Origin: an actinobacterium LLX17
GTDB taxonomy: Bacteria > Actinomycetota > Actinomycetes > Propionibacteriales > Nocardioidaceae
Length of the DNA: 64,000 bases
NCBI GenBank assembly: GCA_000471045.1
Contig: KI301992.1
Location: 2,781,452 to 2,845,451, forward strand
Direction of reading: 5' to 3'
Shown in pieces: positions 7,958 to 18,379 of the stretch (the stretch's first letter is position 1; the number at the start of each line of letters is the position of its first letter). Below the pieces are notes generated by a model. It searched no databases. It was given only the letters and a program-made list of their open reading frames with translations, and was not told where the DNA came from. A program made the position numbers and the translations under genes.

Positions 7958-9412
7958 ATGAACGCTAGCGAAGCCGTGTCCGGAGTCCACCGCGGTCTGT
8001 TCATCGGCGGGCAGTGGCGAGATGCCGAGGAGGGTCGGACCTTCGCGGTCGACGATCCGGCCACCGGCCTCGAGATCGCCCAGGTCGCCGACGCCTCGCC
8101 CGCCGACGGGCGCGCCGCCCTCGACGCCGCGGTGGCGGCGCAGGCCGACTGGGCGGCCACACCCCCGCGCGACCGCGGCGAGATCCTGCGCCGCGCGTGG
8201 GAGGTCGTCGTCGACCGCACCGACGAGGTCGCGGCGATCATGACGGCCGAGATGGGCAAGACCATGACCGAGAGCCGGGCCGAGATCGCCTACGGCTCGG
8301 AGTTCCTGCGCTGGTTCGCCGAGGAGTCGGTGCGCATCTCGGGCCGCTACTCGGTGGCGCCCAACGGGGCCACGCGCCTGCTCACGCTGAAGCAGCCGGT
8401 CGGTCCCTGCCTGATGATCACGCCGTGGAACTTCCCGCTAGCGATGGGCACGCGCAAGATCGCCCCGGCCATCGCCGCCGGCTGCACCATGGTGGTCAAG
8501 CCCGCGAGCCTGACGCCGCTGACGATGCTGTGGCTGGCCGACGTGATGGCCGAGGCCGGGGTGCCGGACGGTGTGCTCAACGTGGTGACCACGAAGAGCA
8601 CCGGCAAGGTGATGGAGCCGATCATCCGCGACCCGCGCCTGCGCAAGCTGACCTTCACGGGGTCGACCGAGGTGGGCCGCTCGCTGATCGAGCAGAGCGC
8701 CGAGGGACTGCTGCGGGTCTCGATGGAGCTGGGTGGCAACGCCCCGTTCGTGGTCTTCGACGACGCCGACCTCGATGCCGCCGTCGACGGGGCGATGCTT
8801 GCCAAGATGCGCAACATCGGTGAGGCCTGCACGGCGGCCAACCGCTTCATCGTCCACAGCTCGGTCGCCGAGGAGTTCGGCCGCCGCCTGGCCGAGCGCA
8901 TGGGTGACCTGACGGTCGGCAACGGCCTCGAGGACGGTGTCGACGTCGGTCCGCTCGTCGACGCCGACCAGCGCGACACGGTCGCCGAGCTCGTCGACGA
9001 CGCGGTCTCGAAGGGTGCCACGGTGCTGACCGGTGGATCGGCGCCGGACGGTGACGGTTGGTTCTACGCGCCGACGGTGCTGACCGACGTCTCGGCTGAC
9101 GCGCGGCTGCTGCGCGAGGAGATCTTCGGGCCGGTGGCGCCGATCATCACCTTCGAGACCGAGCAGGAGGCGCTCGACCTCGCCAACGACACCGAGTACG
9201 GCCTCGTGGCCTACGCGTTCACCCGCGACCACGCGCGCGCCGTGCGGGTCTACGAGGGCCTGGCCGTCGGCATGGTCGGGCTCAACCAGGGCATCGTGTC
9301 GAACCCCGCGGCGCCGTTCGGTGGCGTCAAGGCCTCGGGCTTCGGACGTGAGGGTGGCGCCGAGGGCATCGAGGAGTACCTCGAGACCAAGTACGTCGGC
9401 ATCGCCCTCTGA
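7958..9412 (+). CDS. NAD(P)-dependent aldehyde dehydrogenase, succinate-semialdehyde type
   Basis: 484 residues of the ALDH superfamily. The cofactor site TPWNFPLAMGTRKIAPAIAAG (about 145-165), FTGSTEVGRSL, the general-base Glu in MELGGNAP and the catalytic Cys in GEACTAANR are all present. Closest by motif to GabD-type succinate-semialdehyde dehydrogenases, which produce succinate from GABA breakdown, but the substrate is inferred. ATG 7958 follows TACAGT (7946-7951) by 6 bp with no ribosome-binding site, so the mRNA is probably leaderless. A palindromic repeat follows the stop. Confidence 0.88.
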   Translation: MNASEAVSGVHRGLFIGGQWRDAEEGRTFAVDDPATGLEIAQVADASPADGRAALDAAVAAQADWAATPPRDRGEILRRAWEVVVDRTDEVAAIMTAEMGKTMTESRAEIAYGSEFLRWFAEESVRISGRYSVAPNGATRLLTLKQPVGPCLMITPWNFPLAMGTRKIAPAIAAGCTMVVKPASLTPLTMLWLADVMAEAGVPDGVLNVVTTKSTGKVMEPIIRDPRLRKLTFTGSTEVGRSLIEQSAEGLLRVSMELGGNAPFVVFDDADLDAAVDGAMLAKMRNIGEACTAANRFIVHSSVAEEFGRRLAERMGDLTVGNGLEDGVDVGPLVDADQRDTVAELVDDAVSKGATVLTGGSAPDGDGWFYAPTVLTDVSADARLLREEIFGPVAPIITFETEQEALDLANDTEYGLVAYAFTRDHARAVRVYEGLAVGMVGLNQGIVSNPAAPFGGVKASGFGREGGAEGIEEYLETKYVGIAL

Positions 9413-9430
9413 CGTCCCCGCGGCGCCTGT

Positions 9431-9498
9431 CCCGCTGAGTGTCACGATTCGGCTGCGAAACGGGCCGTTTCGCGACCAAACCGTGCCACTCAGCGGGG
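9431..9498. repeat. Interrupted palindromic repeat, copy A
   Basis: Left arm CCCGCTGAGTGTCACG, spaced from right arm CACTCAGCGGGG, with internal CTGCGAAACGG / CCGTTTCGCG pairing. It lies between the convergent aldehyde dehydrogenase and NYN genes. It shares arm sequence with copies at 19649, 26295 and 59714. Confidence 0.8.
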
Positions 9499-9504
9499 AG
9501 GTTC

Positions 9505-10062
9505 CTACAGGAACTGGGCGGGGTCGAACTCGTCGATCGGGATGACGCGCATGCGGGGCAGCTCGTCGGTGAAGGCCCGCACGTCGTACTCGAGGTCGAA
9601 GACCTCCAGCCCGCGGGCCATCAGCTCGGTGTAGCCGAGGTTGCGGAACTCGTCGAAGGCGATGAGCCCGGTGCGGCGGGTGCCGACCAACGGCTCCATC
9701 TGCGGGATGAAGTCGCCGTCGTTGCTGACCAGCATCACGTCGCCCTCGCGGCGCGCGATCTCCTCGAGCGTGCGCTGGATGCCGATGTCGACGACCTTCT
9801 GGTCCGGCGCACCGGTCAGCGGCACCGGCTTGTAGCCCAGCGAGGTGAGTGCCTGCACGAAGGGCATCGGCAGGTCACCATGCACGGCCAGGAAGAACAG
9901 ACCGGTGACTTTCTGCTGCCAGTGCTCCTCGGCGAAGGTCAGCAGCCGGTCCCAGCGCGGTCGTTCCTGCGGCTGCGGCCGCCGCCCGAGGATCGACCCA
10001 CCGATCGTCGCATCGATGTTCTCGCCGTCGACGAGCAGATATGTGCGTCCCGAGGACTCCAT
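9505..10062 (-). CDS. NYN domain protein (PIN-like ribonuclease fold)
   Basis: 185 residues with the LabA/DUF88-type NYN pattern: LLVDGENID at residue 9 (first acidic metal ligand), KVVDIGIQRTLEEIARREGDVMLVSNDGDFIPQM near residue 90-120 (further aspartates), and GLIAFDEF. Such domains cut or process RNA using a metal centre. The N-terminal loop contains a short inserted segment (GGSILGRRPQPQERPRW). No LOTUS or other partner domain follows. TAGGGT on the minus strand (10069-10074) lies 6 bp before the ATG, so it is probably leaderless. Confidence 0.85.
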   Translation of the reverse strand: MESSGRTYLLVDGENIDATIGGSILGRRPQPQERPRWDRLLTFAEEHWQQKVTGLFFLAVHGDLPMPFVQALTSLGYKPVPLTGAPDQKVVDIGIQRTLEEIARREGDVMLVSNDGDFIPQMEPLVGTRRTGLIAFDEFRNLGYTELMARGLEVFDLEYDVRAFTDELPRMRVIPIDEFDPAQFL

Positions 10063-10082
10063 GTGGGCACCCTAGTGGGCGC

Positions 10083-11968
<1,886 letters not shown>

Positions 11969-11969
<1 letters not shown>

Positions 11970-12292
11970 CAGGTGTCGACCCGGGACAGCACGACCGCAG
12001 TGTCGTCGTTGCCGACCGGCACGAGCTCGGGCGTGCCCCACACGCCGGCCTCGGTGCGCAGCATGGCCCAGATGAACAGCTGGTCGGGGGCGGGCACGAG
12101 GGCGGGGTCGATCGTGACGACGAACTCGACGGGCGGCTGCTCGACGGCGACCGCGGTGGCCGCCAGCACCTCACCCTCGGCGTCGACGACCTTGACCGTG
12201 GCGACCGAACCGTCCGGCAGACGGCCGTCGGGCAGCGCGATCTCGTCGCGAAGGGTCAGCGAGCCGTCGAGCACCAAGAGGTCGGAGGTCAT
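11969..12292 (-). CDS. YbaY/YscW-like domain protein
   Basis: 107 residues with no signal peptide. The pattern SLTLRDEIALPDGSVATVKVVDAEG, an internal FVVTIDPALV and a final W-A-M-L-R-TEAG strand match the beta-sandwich of YbaY/YscW-type proteins; this is motif-level recognition only. In Gram-negatives the domain is found in lipoproteins; here it appears cytoplasmic. It is followed by the ABC exporter with a shared TGATG, so the two probably act together. Confidence 0.55.
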
Positions 12293-12338
12293 GCCTGCGA
12301 GCCTAGCCAGAAGGGGGGACAGTCGCCCGTGGCTCTGC

Positions 12339-12785
12339 TCAGCCGAGGACGACCGGCAGGACGAAGGCGGCGGCGACCAGGGCGGCGATGGCCGCCATGA
12401 TGAGGACGAAGCTGCCGACGCCCCTGCGCTTGACCGGCTGGTGGCCGATCGAGCCGGTCGTGAACTGGTGCATCGGGGCGACGTAGTACACCGGTACCCG
12501 CTGGCCCGGCGCGAGCGTGAACGAGATGCTGGCCTGCCCGTAGCGCCGGAGCCACTGCGCGGAGAGGTCGACGCGCACGGGACCGGCTGGCACCGTGATC
12601 GGCGTGGTGCCGTAGGCGACCCGCACCGGGTGCCCGTTGATCCAGGCGTCGGGGGTGATCATGCTCGAGGTCATGACCGAGCCCTGGATCGTCAGGTCGA
12701 CGGTGCCCAGGGCCGGGGGGCCGGGCGGGGGTGCGGGCGCTGGGGGTGGACCGGGAGGGCCCGGGGGGCCGGGAGGCTGGGTCAC
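12339..12785 (-). CDS. Proline-rich small membrane protein, function unknown
   Basis: 148 residues. Residues 1-26 are almost all Pro, Gly and Ala (low complexity). A central beta-rich part (about 30-105) contains WINGHPVRVAYG and QRVPVYYVAP, and one membrane helix (about 122-145) ends the protein. The central part resembles the carbohydrate- or lipid-binding-like domain found in many actinobacterial proteins that carry a proline-rich start, but I cannot name a family. Confidence 0.7.
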   Translation of the reverse strand: MTQPPGPPGPPGPPPAPAPPPGPPALGTVDLTIQGSVMTSSMITPDAWINGHPVRVAYGTTPITVPAGPVRVDLSAQWLRRYGQASISFTLAPGQRVPVYYVAPMHQFTTGSIGHQPVKRRGVGSFVLIMAAIAALVAAAFVLPVVLG

Positions 12786-12811
12786 GCCAGCAACCTACCC
12801 GGCCCCCACCG

Positions 12812-14971
12812 TCACGGGGCGGCGTTTCGCCCGAACGACCGCAGGCGCAGCGAGCTGCCGACGACGAACACCGAGCTGAAGGCCATCGCGAGCCCGGCGA
12901 TCATCGGGTTGAGCAGCCCGGCCATCGCCAGGGGGATGGCGGCGACGTTGTAGGCGAAGGCCCAGAACAGGTTGCGCCGGATGGTCCGCAGGGTGGCGCG
13001 TGACAGCCGCACCGCGGTGACCGCCGTGGCCAGGTCGCCCTCGACCAGCGTGAGGTCGGAGGCGGCGATGGCGACGTCGGTGCCGGTGCCCATGGCGATG
13101 CCGAGATCGGCGGCGGCCAGGGCTGCGGCGTCGTTCACACCGTCACCGACCATCGCGACGACGCGCCCCTCGGCCTGCAGCCGGCGGACCGTCTCGAGCT
13201 TGTCGTCGGGTGTCACCTCGGCCTCGACGTGCTCGATGCCGACCTCGGCGGCGACTGCCTCGGCCACGCGGCGGGCGTCACCGGTCAGCAGCACCGGCTC
13301 GAGTCCCAGGCCCCGCAGCGCCGCGATCGCCTCGCGTGAGCTGGGCTTGACGGTGTCGGCCACGGTGATGGTGCCGAGGAACCGGCCGTCGGCCTCGACC
13401 GCGATCGTGGTGCCCACCACGTCTGGCACCTGCGCCTCGGCACCGATCCAGCTGGGGCGCCCGGCACGCACCTGACGTCCGTCGACGGTGCCGCTGACGC
13501 CGTGCCCGGCGTGGTTGGCGAAGTCGGCCACGTGCTCGGGCTCGGCCAGTCCGGCGATGGCTCGCGCGACGGGGTGCTCGCTGGCGGCCTCGACGGACGC
13601 GGCCAGGCGCTGCAGCTCGTCGGTCTCCACCCCGGGTGCGGGGTCGACACGCACGACGTCCATGCGTCCGGTGGTGACGGTGCCGGTCTTGTCGAGCACG
13701 ACGGTGTCGGTCCGGCGGGTCGACTCCAGCACCTGCGGGCCCTTGATGAGGATGCCCAGCTGGGCGCCGCGACCCGTGCCCACCATGAGCGCCGTGGGCG
13801 TCGCGAGGCCGAGCGCACAGGGGCAGGCGATGATCAGCACGGCGACGGCGGCGACGAAGGCACGGGTGACGTCGCCGCTGAGCAGGATCCAGCCGGCGAA
13901 GGTGAGCAGCGACAACCCGATGACGACGGGCACGAACCACGCCGAGACGCGGTCGGCCAGGCGCTGAACCTCGGCCTTGCCCTCCTGTGCCTCCTCGACC
14001 AGACGGGCCATCTGCGCCAAACGGGTGTCGGCGCCGACGGCGGTCGCGCGGACGACCAGGCGTCCGCCGACGTTGACGGTGGCGCCGGTGACCTCGTCAC
14101 CCACGGTCTTGTCGACCGGCACGGACTCGCCGGTCAGCATCGACTCGTCGACGCTGGAGGTGCCGTCGATGACGACGCCGTCGGTGGCGACGCGCTCGCC
14201 GGGCCGCACCGTGAACTCGTCGCCGGGCTGCAGGTCGGAGTCGGGCTGCAGCTCCATCAACGCGCGCAGTGCGGCGCTCGACCGGCGCTTGGCGTTGGCC
14301 TCCAGGTAGTGGCCGGCCAGCACGAAGACCGTGACGGCCGCGGCCACCTCGAGGTAGATCTCGTGGGCGCCCCCACCGGAGGCGAACCACTGCCACTCCA
14401 TCGTCATGCCGACCATGCCGGCGTCGCCGATCACGAGGGCGTAGAGCGACCACAGGTACGCCGCGCCGACACCGACGCTGACGAGGGTGTCCATCGTGGC
14501 GGTGCCGTGGCGTGCGTTGAGGGCCGCGGACCAGTGGAAGGGGTAGGCGCCCCAGAGCACGACGGGCGTCGCGAGGGCCAGCACGACCCACTGCCAGTAG
14601 TCGAACTGCAGCGCCGGGACCATCGAGATCGGCACGATCGGCAGGGCGAGCAGGGCCGAGACGATCAATCGGCGTCGCATCGAGGCGAGGCCGTGCAGTC
14701 CCCCATGATCGGCCCCGTCGTCGGTCCCGTGCTGGGGCCGGTCCGGCTCCTGGACGCGGGCGGAGTAGCCGGTCTTCTCGATCGTCGCGACCAGGACGGC
14801 CGGGTCGACGTCGCCCGTGGTGCGCACCGTCGCCCGTTCGGTGGCGTAGTTGACGGTGGCCTCGACGCCCTCGAGACGGTTGAGCTTCTTCTCGATCCGC
14901 GCGGCGCACGAGGTGCAGCTCATCCCACCCACGTCGATGCGCAGGGGGACCGTCGCGGAGGAGGTGCTCAT
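12812..14971 (-). CDS. copA: Copper-exporting P1B-type ATPase CopA
   Basis: 719 residues. One heavy-metal-associated domain at the N-terminus ([11 protein letters not shown], Cys 19 and 22), eight expected membrane helices with the CPC metal motif ([11 protein letters not shown]), phosphorylation site DKTGT, and the hinge [12 protein letters not shown]. It pumps Cu(I) out of the cytoplasm. The ATG at 14971 overlaps the end of copZ (ATGA), and CsoR lies just upstream, so copper is the confident substrate rather than zinc or cadmium. Confidence 0.95.
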   Translation of the reverse strand: MSTSSATVPLRIDVGGMSCTSCAARIEKKLNRLEGVEATVNYATERATVRTTGDVDPAVLVATIEKTGYSARVQEPDRPQHGTDDGADHGGLHGLASMRRRLIVSALLALPIVPISMVPALQFDYWQWVVLALATPVVLWGAYPFHWSAALNARHGTATMDTLVSVGVGAAYLWSLYALVIGDAGMVGMTMEWQWFASGGGAHEIYLEVAAAVTVFVLAGHYLEANAKRRSSAALRALMELQPDSDLQPGDEFTVRPGERVATDGVVIDGTSSVDESMLTGESVPVDKTVGDEVTGATVNVGGRLVVRATAVGADTRLAQMARLVEEAQEGKAEVQRLADRVSAWFVPVVIGLSLLTFAGWILLSGDVTRAFVAAVAVLIIACPCALGLATPTALMVGTGRGAQLGILIKGPQVLESTRRTDTVVLDKTGTVTTGRMDVVRVDPAPGVETDELQRLAASVEAASEHPVARAIAGLAEPEHVADFANHAGHGVSGTVDGRQVRAGRPSWIGAEAQVPDVVGTTIAVEADGRFLGTITVADTVKPSSREAIAALRGLGLEPVLLTGDARRVAEAVAAEVGIEHVEAEVTPDDKLETVRRLQAEGRVVAMVGDGVNDAAALAAADLGIAMGTGTDVAIAASDLTLVEGDLATAVTAVRLSRATLRTIRRNLFWAFAYNVAAIPLAMAGLLNPMIAGLAMAFSSVFVVGSSLRLRSFGRNAAP

Positions 14972-15225
14972 GCGAGGGGCAGCGAGCCCGGACGCGCCAG
15001 GGCGTACCCGGCCTCGTCGACGGCTGCTGCGACCTCCTCACGGTCGAGTGGGGCCTCGCTGGTCAGGGTGACGGTCGAGGTGCCGCCTGCCACGAGCTGC
15101 ACGGCGACGTCGGTGACGCCGGGCAGCGCGGTGAGCTCCTCGGTGACCGCGCCGACGCAGTGTCCGCAGGTCATGCCGTCGACCTGCCACGTGCTGGTGT
15201 GCCCTGTGCTGGTGTTGTCGTTCAT
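14968..15225 (-). CDS. copZ: Copper chaperone, heavy-metal-associated domain
   Basis: 85 residues with one ferredoxin-like HMA fold and the MTCGHC metal site (Cys 20 and 23). It delivers Cu(I) to CopA or CsoR. The N-terminal 12 residues (Asn, Thr, Ser rich) are disordered. It lies between csoR (14 bp upstream) and copA (4-bp overlap), so the three form one operon. Confidence 0.9.
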   Translation of the reverse strand: MNDNTSTGHTSTWQVDGMTCGHCVGAVTEELTALPGVTDVAVQLVAGGTSTVTLTSEAPLDREEVAAAVDEAGYALARPGSLPLA

Positions 15226-15238
15226 GGTGTGTTCCTCC

Positions 15239-15532
15239 TCATGAGCGCACGAGACGCGCGATGGCGTCCGACGCTTCCTTGACCTTGGTCTGGGCCTCGT
15301 CGCCGCCGGCGCGAGCCGCGTCGACGACGCAGTGCGCCAGGTGCTCGTCGAGCAGCTTCAGCGCCACGGCCTCGAGCGCCTTGGTGGTCGCGCTGACCTG
15401 GGTCAGCACGTCGATGCAGTAGGTGTCCTCCTCAACCATGCGCGTGAGGCCACGCACCTGGCCCTCGATGCGGCGCAACCGCTTGAGGACGGCCACCTTG
15501 TCGTCGGAGTACCCGGGGACTTCATGATCCAT
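15239..15532 (-). CDS. csoR: CsoR-family copper-sensing repressor
   Basis: 97 residues, all-helical DUF156 fold. The Cu(I) ligands Cys39, His64 and Cys68 (TYCIDVLTQ and LDEHLAHC) match the copper-type X-C-H-C fingerprint rather than nickel or formaldehyde sensors. The repressor releases DNA on copper binding. The ATG has no Shine-Dalgarno; TATGGT (minus strand, 15539-15544) ends 6 bp upstream and overlaps the operator at 15543-15557, so repression by blocking RNA polymerase is expected. Confidence 0.93.
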   Translation of the reverse strand: MDHEVPGYSDDKVAVLKRLRRIEGQVRGLTRMVEEDTYCIDVLTQVSATTKALEAVALKLLDEHLAHCVVDAARAGGDEAQTKVKEASDAIARLVRS

Positions 15533-15542
15533 ACCTCGACCA

Positions 15543-15557
15543 TACCCCTAGGGGGTA
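15543..15557. promoter_or_regulatory. CsoR operator upstream of csoR-copZ-copA
   Basis: TACCCCTAGGGGGTA, a near-perfect palindrome of the CsoR type (TACCC...GGGTA). It overlaps the -10 hexamer of csoR and also contains the stop codon of the upstream DUF305 gene (CTA at 15548-15550 on the plus strand). Confidence 0.85.
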
Positions 15558-16111
15558 TCAGAATCAAGCAGGTCCTGCATCGTCCGGATCTCGTCCTGCT
15601 GGGCGGCGATGATTGCCTCGGCGAGATCGCGCACCTCGGGGTCCTCGCCCTCGTCGAGCACGCTCTCGCTCATCGTGACGGCGCCTTCGTGGTGCTCGAT
15701 CATCATCGTCAGCCACAGCCGGTCGAGGTCGGCGCCGGTGGCGGACCCGAGATCGGCCATCTGGCCGGCCGACATCATGCCCTGCATGTCCCCATGATCG
15801 GAACCGTGACCCGACCCGTGGCTGCCGTCGTCCCCGTCGACGCCCCAGTCCTTCAGCCAGCCCCGCATCGTCTCGATCTCCGGACCCTGGGCGGCGCGGA
15901 TGCGTCCCGCCAGGTCGACCACCTCGGCCGACGCGCCACGCGACTCGTCCAGCACGAGGTCGGACATCTCGACGGCCTGCTGGTGGTGCGGGACCATCTG
16001 CGACGCGAACGCCTCGTCGGCGTCGTTGTGGTCGGCGTCCTTGTCGTCGGGGGAGCCGCACGCGGTGAGGACCAGCAGCAGGGCGGCGAGAGCAGCGATG
16101 AGTCGAGCCAT
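15548..16111 (-). CDS. DUF305 lipoprotein, copper-associated
   Basis: 187 residues from ATG 16111. A lipobox LLVLTAC (Cys near residue 17) predicts a lipoprotein. Two DUF305 helical repeats follow, each with His-rich motifs (FASQMVPHHQQAVEMSDL and LTMMIEHHEGAVTMSESV) and many Met/His residues between them (HGSGHGSDHGDMQGMMS), suited to metal binding outside the cell. An ATG at 16123 in frame adds 4 residues, but TATGTT (minus, 16119-16124) is 7 bp upstream of 16111, supporting the inner start. Shares its operator type with csoR, so it belongs to the copper response. Confidence 0.87.
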   Translation of the reverse strand: MARLIAALAALLLVLTACGSPDDKDADHNDADEAFASQMVPHHQQAVEMSDLVLDESRGASAEVVDLAGRIRAAQGPEIETMRGWLKDWGVDGDDGSHGSGHGSDHGDMQGMMSAGQMADLGSATGADLDRLWLTMMIEHHEGAVTMSESVLDEGEDPEVRDLAEAIIAAQQDEIRTMQDLLDSDTP

Positions 16112-16122
16112 GTCGTCGAACA

Positions 16123-16137
16123 TACCCCTAGGGGGTA
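16123..16137. promoter_or_regulatory. CsoR operator upstream of the DUF305 gene
   Basis: TACCCCTAGGGGGTA, identical to the site at 15543-15557, and again overlapping the -10 hexamer of the leaderless gene it should control. Confidence 0.82.
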
Positions 16138-16141
16138 AATG

Positions 16142-17683
16142 TCACGAGGGATGACGTCGTGCCACAGCGGTCGTCTCCTGCCGACCGCGCAACGTCACCG
16201 GCTCCTGCGACTGCCAGTGTGCGGTCTCAGGCTCCCCGGCGGCGTCGACGCTGGCCTGCGCCACGAGCACCTGCCCGTCGACGGACTTGGCCAGGTCGGT
16301 CAGTCGCGCGGCCGAGTTCACCGCGTCGCCGATCACGGTGTACTCGAAGCGCGACTGGTGTCCCACGTTGCCGGCGACCGCCCGACCCGTCGAGACGCCG
16401 ATGCCGCTGCCGATCTCCGGCACCTCCTCGGCCAGTCGGTCGGCCATCGCCCGCGCCGCGGCCAGCGCCAGCGCGGCATGGTCGTCGCGGTGCACGGGAG
16501 CGCCGAAGATGGCCAGCACGGCGTCACCCATGAACTTGTTGACGAGGCCGCCGTGCCGATCGACCTCCTCGACCACGACGGTGAAGAAGCGGTTCAGCAC
16601 CGCGACGACCTCGGCGGGCTCGCGGGTCGTGGCGTACGTGGTGGAGCCGACCAGGTCGACCATCAGCACCGACACCTCGCGGGTCTCACCGCCCAGCTCG
16701 ATGCGGCCCTCGGTGGCCGCGGTGGCGACCTCGTGCCCGACGTGCCGGCCGAAGAGATCACGGATCGAGTCGCGCTCGCGCAGGCCGCGGGCCATGTCGT
16801 TGAAGCCGGCCTGCAGCAGACCCAGCTCGGTGCCGTCGTCGACGCGCACCTCCACGTCCAGGTCGCCCTCGCCGACGCGTGCCAAGGCCTCGCGCACGGC
16901 AGCGATGGGGGTCACGACGGCGCGGACGTTCAACACCGTCACGAGCAGGCCGAACAGCAGCACGACCGCCGACAGCCCCAGCACCACACCGGCCAGGCGC
17001 TGCACGTCGACGTCGTTGCGCAGGAGCGCGACGAGTGCCGCGACCACCAGTCCCGACACCGGCGCCGCGGTGCCGAGGCCCCAGAACACGATCATCCGTC
17101 GCTGCACGCCCGACCCGGCAGCGACAGGCTCGGCCTCGCCCTGCAGGGCCCGGGCAGCGATGGGCCGCAGCACGAACTCCGAGAACAGGTAGGCGATGGC
17201 GCAGACCACCAGGCCCGCGATCAACACCGTGAAGACCGTGCTGAGCACCGCGCTGGGCTGGTAGCCGGCGGCGAGGACGGGGAACAGGATGGCCGCGAAG
17301 CCCCACAGGCCGACCTGCACCAACGTCAGGCGCCACGGCAGGCGCATCGCGACCCGACGCTCTTCGTCGGTCGGCTCCCGGTCGGCCAGTGCCCACTTCA
17401 ACGAGCCGACCGTGGTGACGGTGCCCAGGGTCGCGCCGACGACCACGGCCACCACGACGTACGCCGGGATCGCCCACATCAGGGCACGGGCGTACGGCGG
17501 CGTGAGGCCTTCGCCCGGCACGACGATGGAGGAGAGGCCGGCCACGACCAGGGCGCCGATCACGTTGGTGCTGACCAGCAGCACCGTCAGCATGACCTGG
17601 ATGCGGACGCGCAACCGGCCGACGGGCTGGTCGGCCGGGCCCAGCAGTCGACGGGCGAACGTCTCGGTGTCGTACGTCGTCAC
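16142..17683 (-). CDS. Membrane-bound class III adenylate/guanylate cyclase with HAMP domain
   Basis: 513 residues: about six membrane helices (30-275), a HAMP linker (VRAVVTPIAAVREALARVGEGDLDVEV), and a cyclase domain with LMVDLVGSTTY, KFMGDAVLAIFG and YTVIGDAVNSAARLT, i.e. metal aspartates, substrate Lys and Asp, and catalytic Asn/Arg. Same architecture as mycobacterial Rv1318c-Rv1320c and Rv3645. Product is probably cAMP. GTG 17683 is chosen, with GGAGG a few bases upstream. Confidence 0.87.
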   Translation of the reverse strand: MTTYDTETFARRLLGPADQPVGRLRVRIQVMLTVLLVSTNVIGALVVAGLSSIVVPGEGLTPPYARALMWAIPAYVVVAVVVGATLGTVTTVGSLKWALADREPTDEERRVAMRLPWRLTLVQVGLWGFAAILFPVLAAGYQPSAVLSTVFTVLIAGLVVCAIAYLFSEFVLRPIAARALQGEAEPVAAGSGVQRRMIVFWGLGTAAPVSGLVVAALVALLRNDVDVQRLAGVVLGLSAVVLLFGLLVTVLNVRAVVTPIAAVREALARVGEGDLDVEVRVDDGTELGLLQAGFNDMARGLRERDSIRDLFGRHVGHEVATAATEGRIELGGETREVSVLMVDLVGSTTYATTREPAEVVAVLNRFFTVVVEEVDRHGGLVNKFMGDAVLAIFGAPVHRDDHAALALAAARAMADRLAEEVPEIGSGIGVSTGRAVAGNVGHQSRFEYTVIGDAVNSAARLTDLAKSVDGQVLVAQASVDAAGEPETAHWQSQEPVTLRGRQETTAVARRHPS

Positions 17684-17781
17684 GGCGCCTCCACGTGCGG
17701 CCCGATGCCGCACGTCATTGTCGTGCCACGGCACGGGGTCCACAACCCGTGGCGTGCGGTGCGGTGGCTAGGGTCGCAGGC

Positions 17782-18231
17782 ATGACTGAGTCTCAGCGAG
17801 CGATCCCTGGCCTGGACGGCGTGCTCGGGGTCGAGCACCTGGAGGCCACCCCCGACAAGGTCGTGGTCCGCTTCACGATCGGCGAGCAGCACCTGCAGCC
17901 CTTCGGCATCCCGCACGGTGGCGCCTACTGCACCGTGCACGAGTCGACCGCCAGCACTGCCGGCCAGCTGTGGCTGGGCACCAAGGGCGTCGTGGTGGGC
18001 ACCAACAACAACACCGACTTCCTGCGCCAGGCCAAGCTCGGCGACACCATCACGGTGACCGCCACCCCGATCCATCGCGGCCGCACGCAACAGCTGTGGC
18101 GCGTGGAGTCGGCCGGCGCGGACGGTCGTCTGGTCGCCCAGGGGCAGGTCCGGCTCGCGAACCTCGACCAAGAGGTCCCGCCCGACGTGGTGGCCGCCTT
18201 GCTCGGCGACAGGCCCGCCGACGAGGGGTAG
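17782..18231 (+). CDS. PaaI-family hotdog thioesterase
   Basis: 149 residues, single hotdog fold with HGGAYCTVHESTAS near residue 47 and the conserved NNNTDFLRQAKLGDTITVTATPIHRGR region. These hydrolyse acyl-CoA or aryl-CoA thioesters; the substrate is unknown. ATG 17782 follows TAGGGT (17769-17774) by 7 bp, a leaderless arrangement. The TAG stop (18229-18231) is part of TAGACT, a possible -10 for the riboswitch-controlled serA transcript. Confidence 0.85.
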   Translation: MTESQRAIPGLDGVLGVEHLEATPDKVVVRFTIGEQHLQPFGIPHGGAYCTVHESTASTAGQLWLGTKGVVVGTNNNTDFLRQAKLGDTITVTATPIHRGRTQQLWRVESAGADGRLVAQGQVRLANLDQEVPPDVVAALLGDRPADEG

Positions 18232-18240
18232 ACTCGTAGC

Positions 18241-18326
18241 GTCGTGCGGCGACTGGCGTTGAGGTGGGAGACCACCAGGGAGCCCGCGACAGCGACATCG
18301 GGACCGTTCGCCTGGGCCCACGAGTC
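18241..18326 (+). ncRNA. ZTP (pfl-motif) riboswitch in the serA leader
   Basis: The conserved pieces of the pfl/ZTP aptamer are visible in order. GTCG...CGG (18241-18249) pairs with CCG-CGAC (18284-18290). GACTGGCG is at 18251-18258. The hairpin GGTGG-GAGA-CCACC is at 18263-18276. AGGGAGC is at 18277-18283, and CGCCTGGGC at 18309-18317. GGCG (18255-18258) can form the family pseudoknot with CGCC (18309-18312). A flanking helix GACTCGT (18231-18237) / ACGAGTC (18320-18326) could close the whole element if transcription begins upstream. ZTP/ZMP signals 10-formyl-tetrahydrofolate shortage, and serine is a one-carbon donor, so placement before serA makes sense. Confidence 0.85.
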
Positions 18327-18379
18327 AGACCCTGACCGGCCGCATCGTGCCTGCCAGCCCTGACCGAGAGGCCCCCGAC

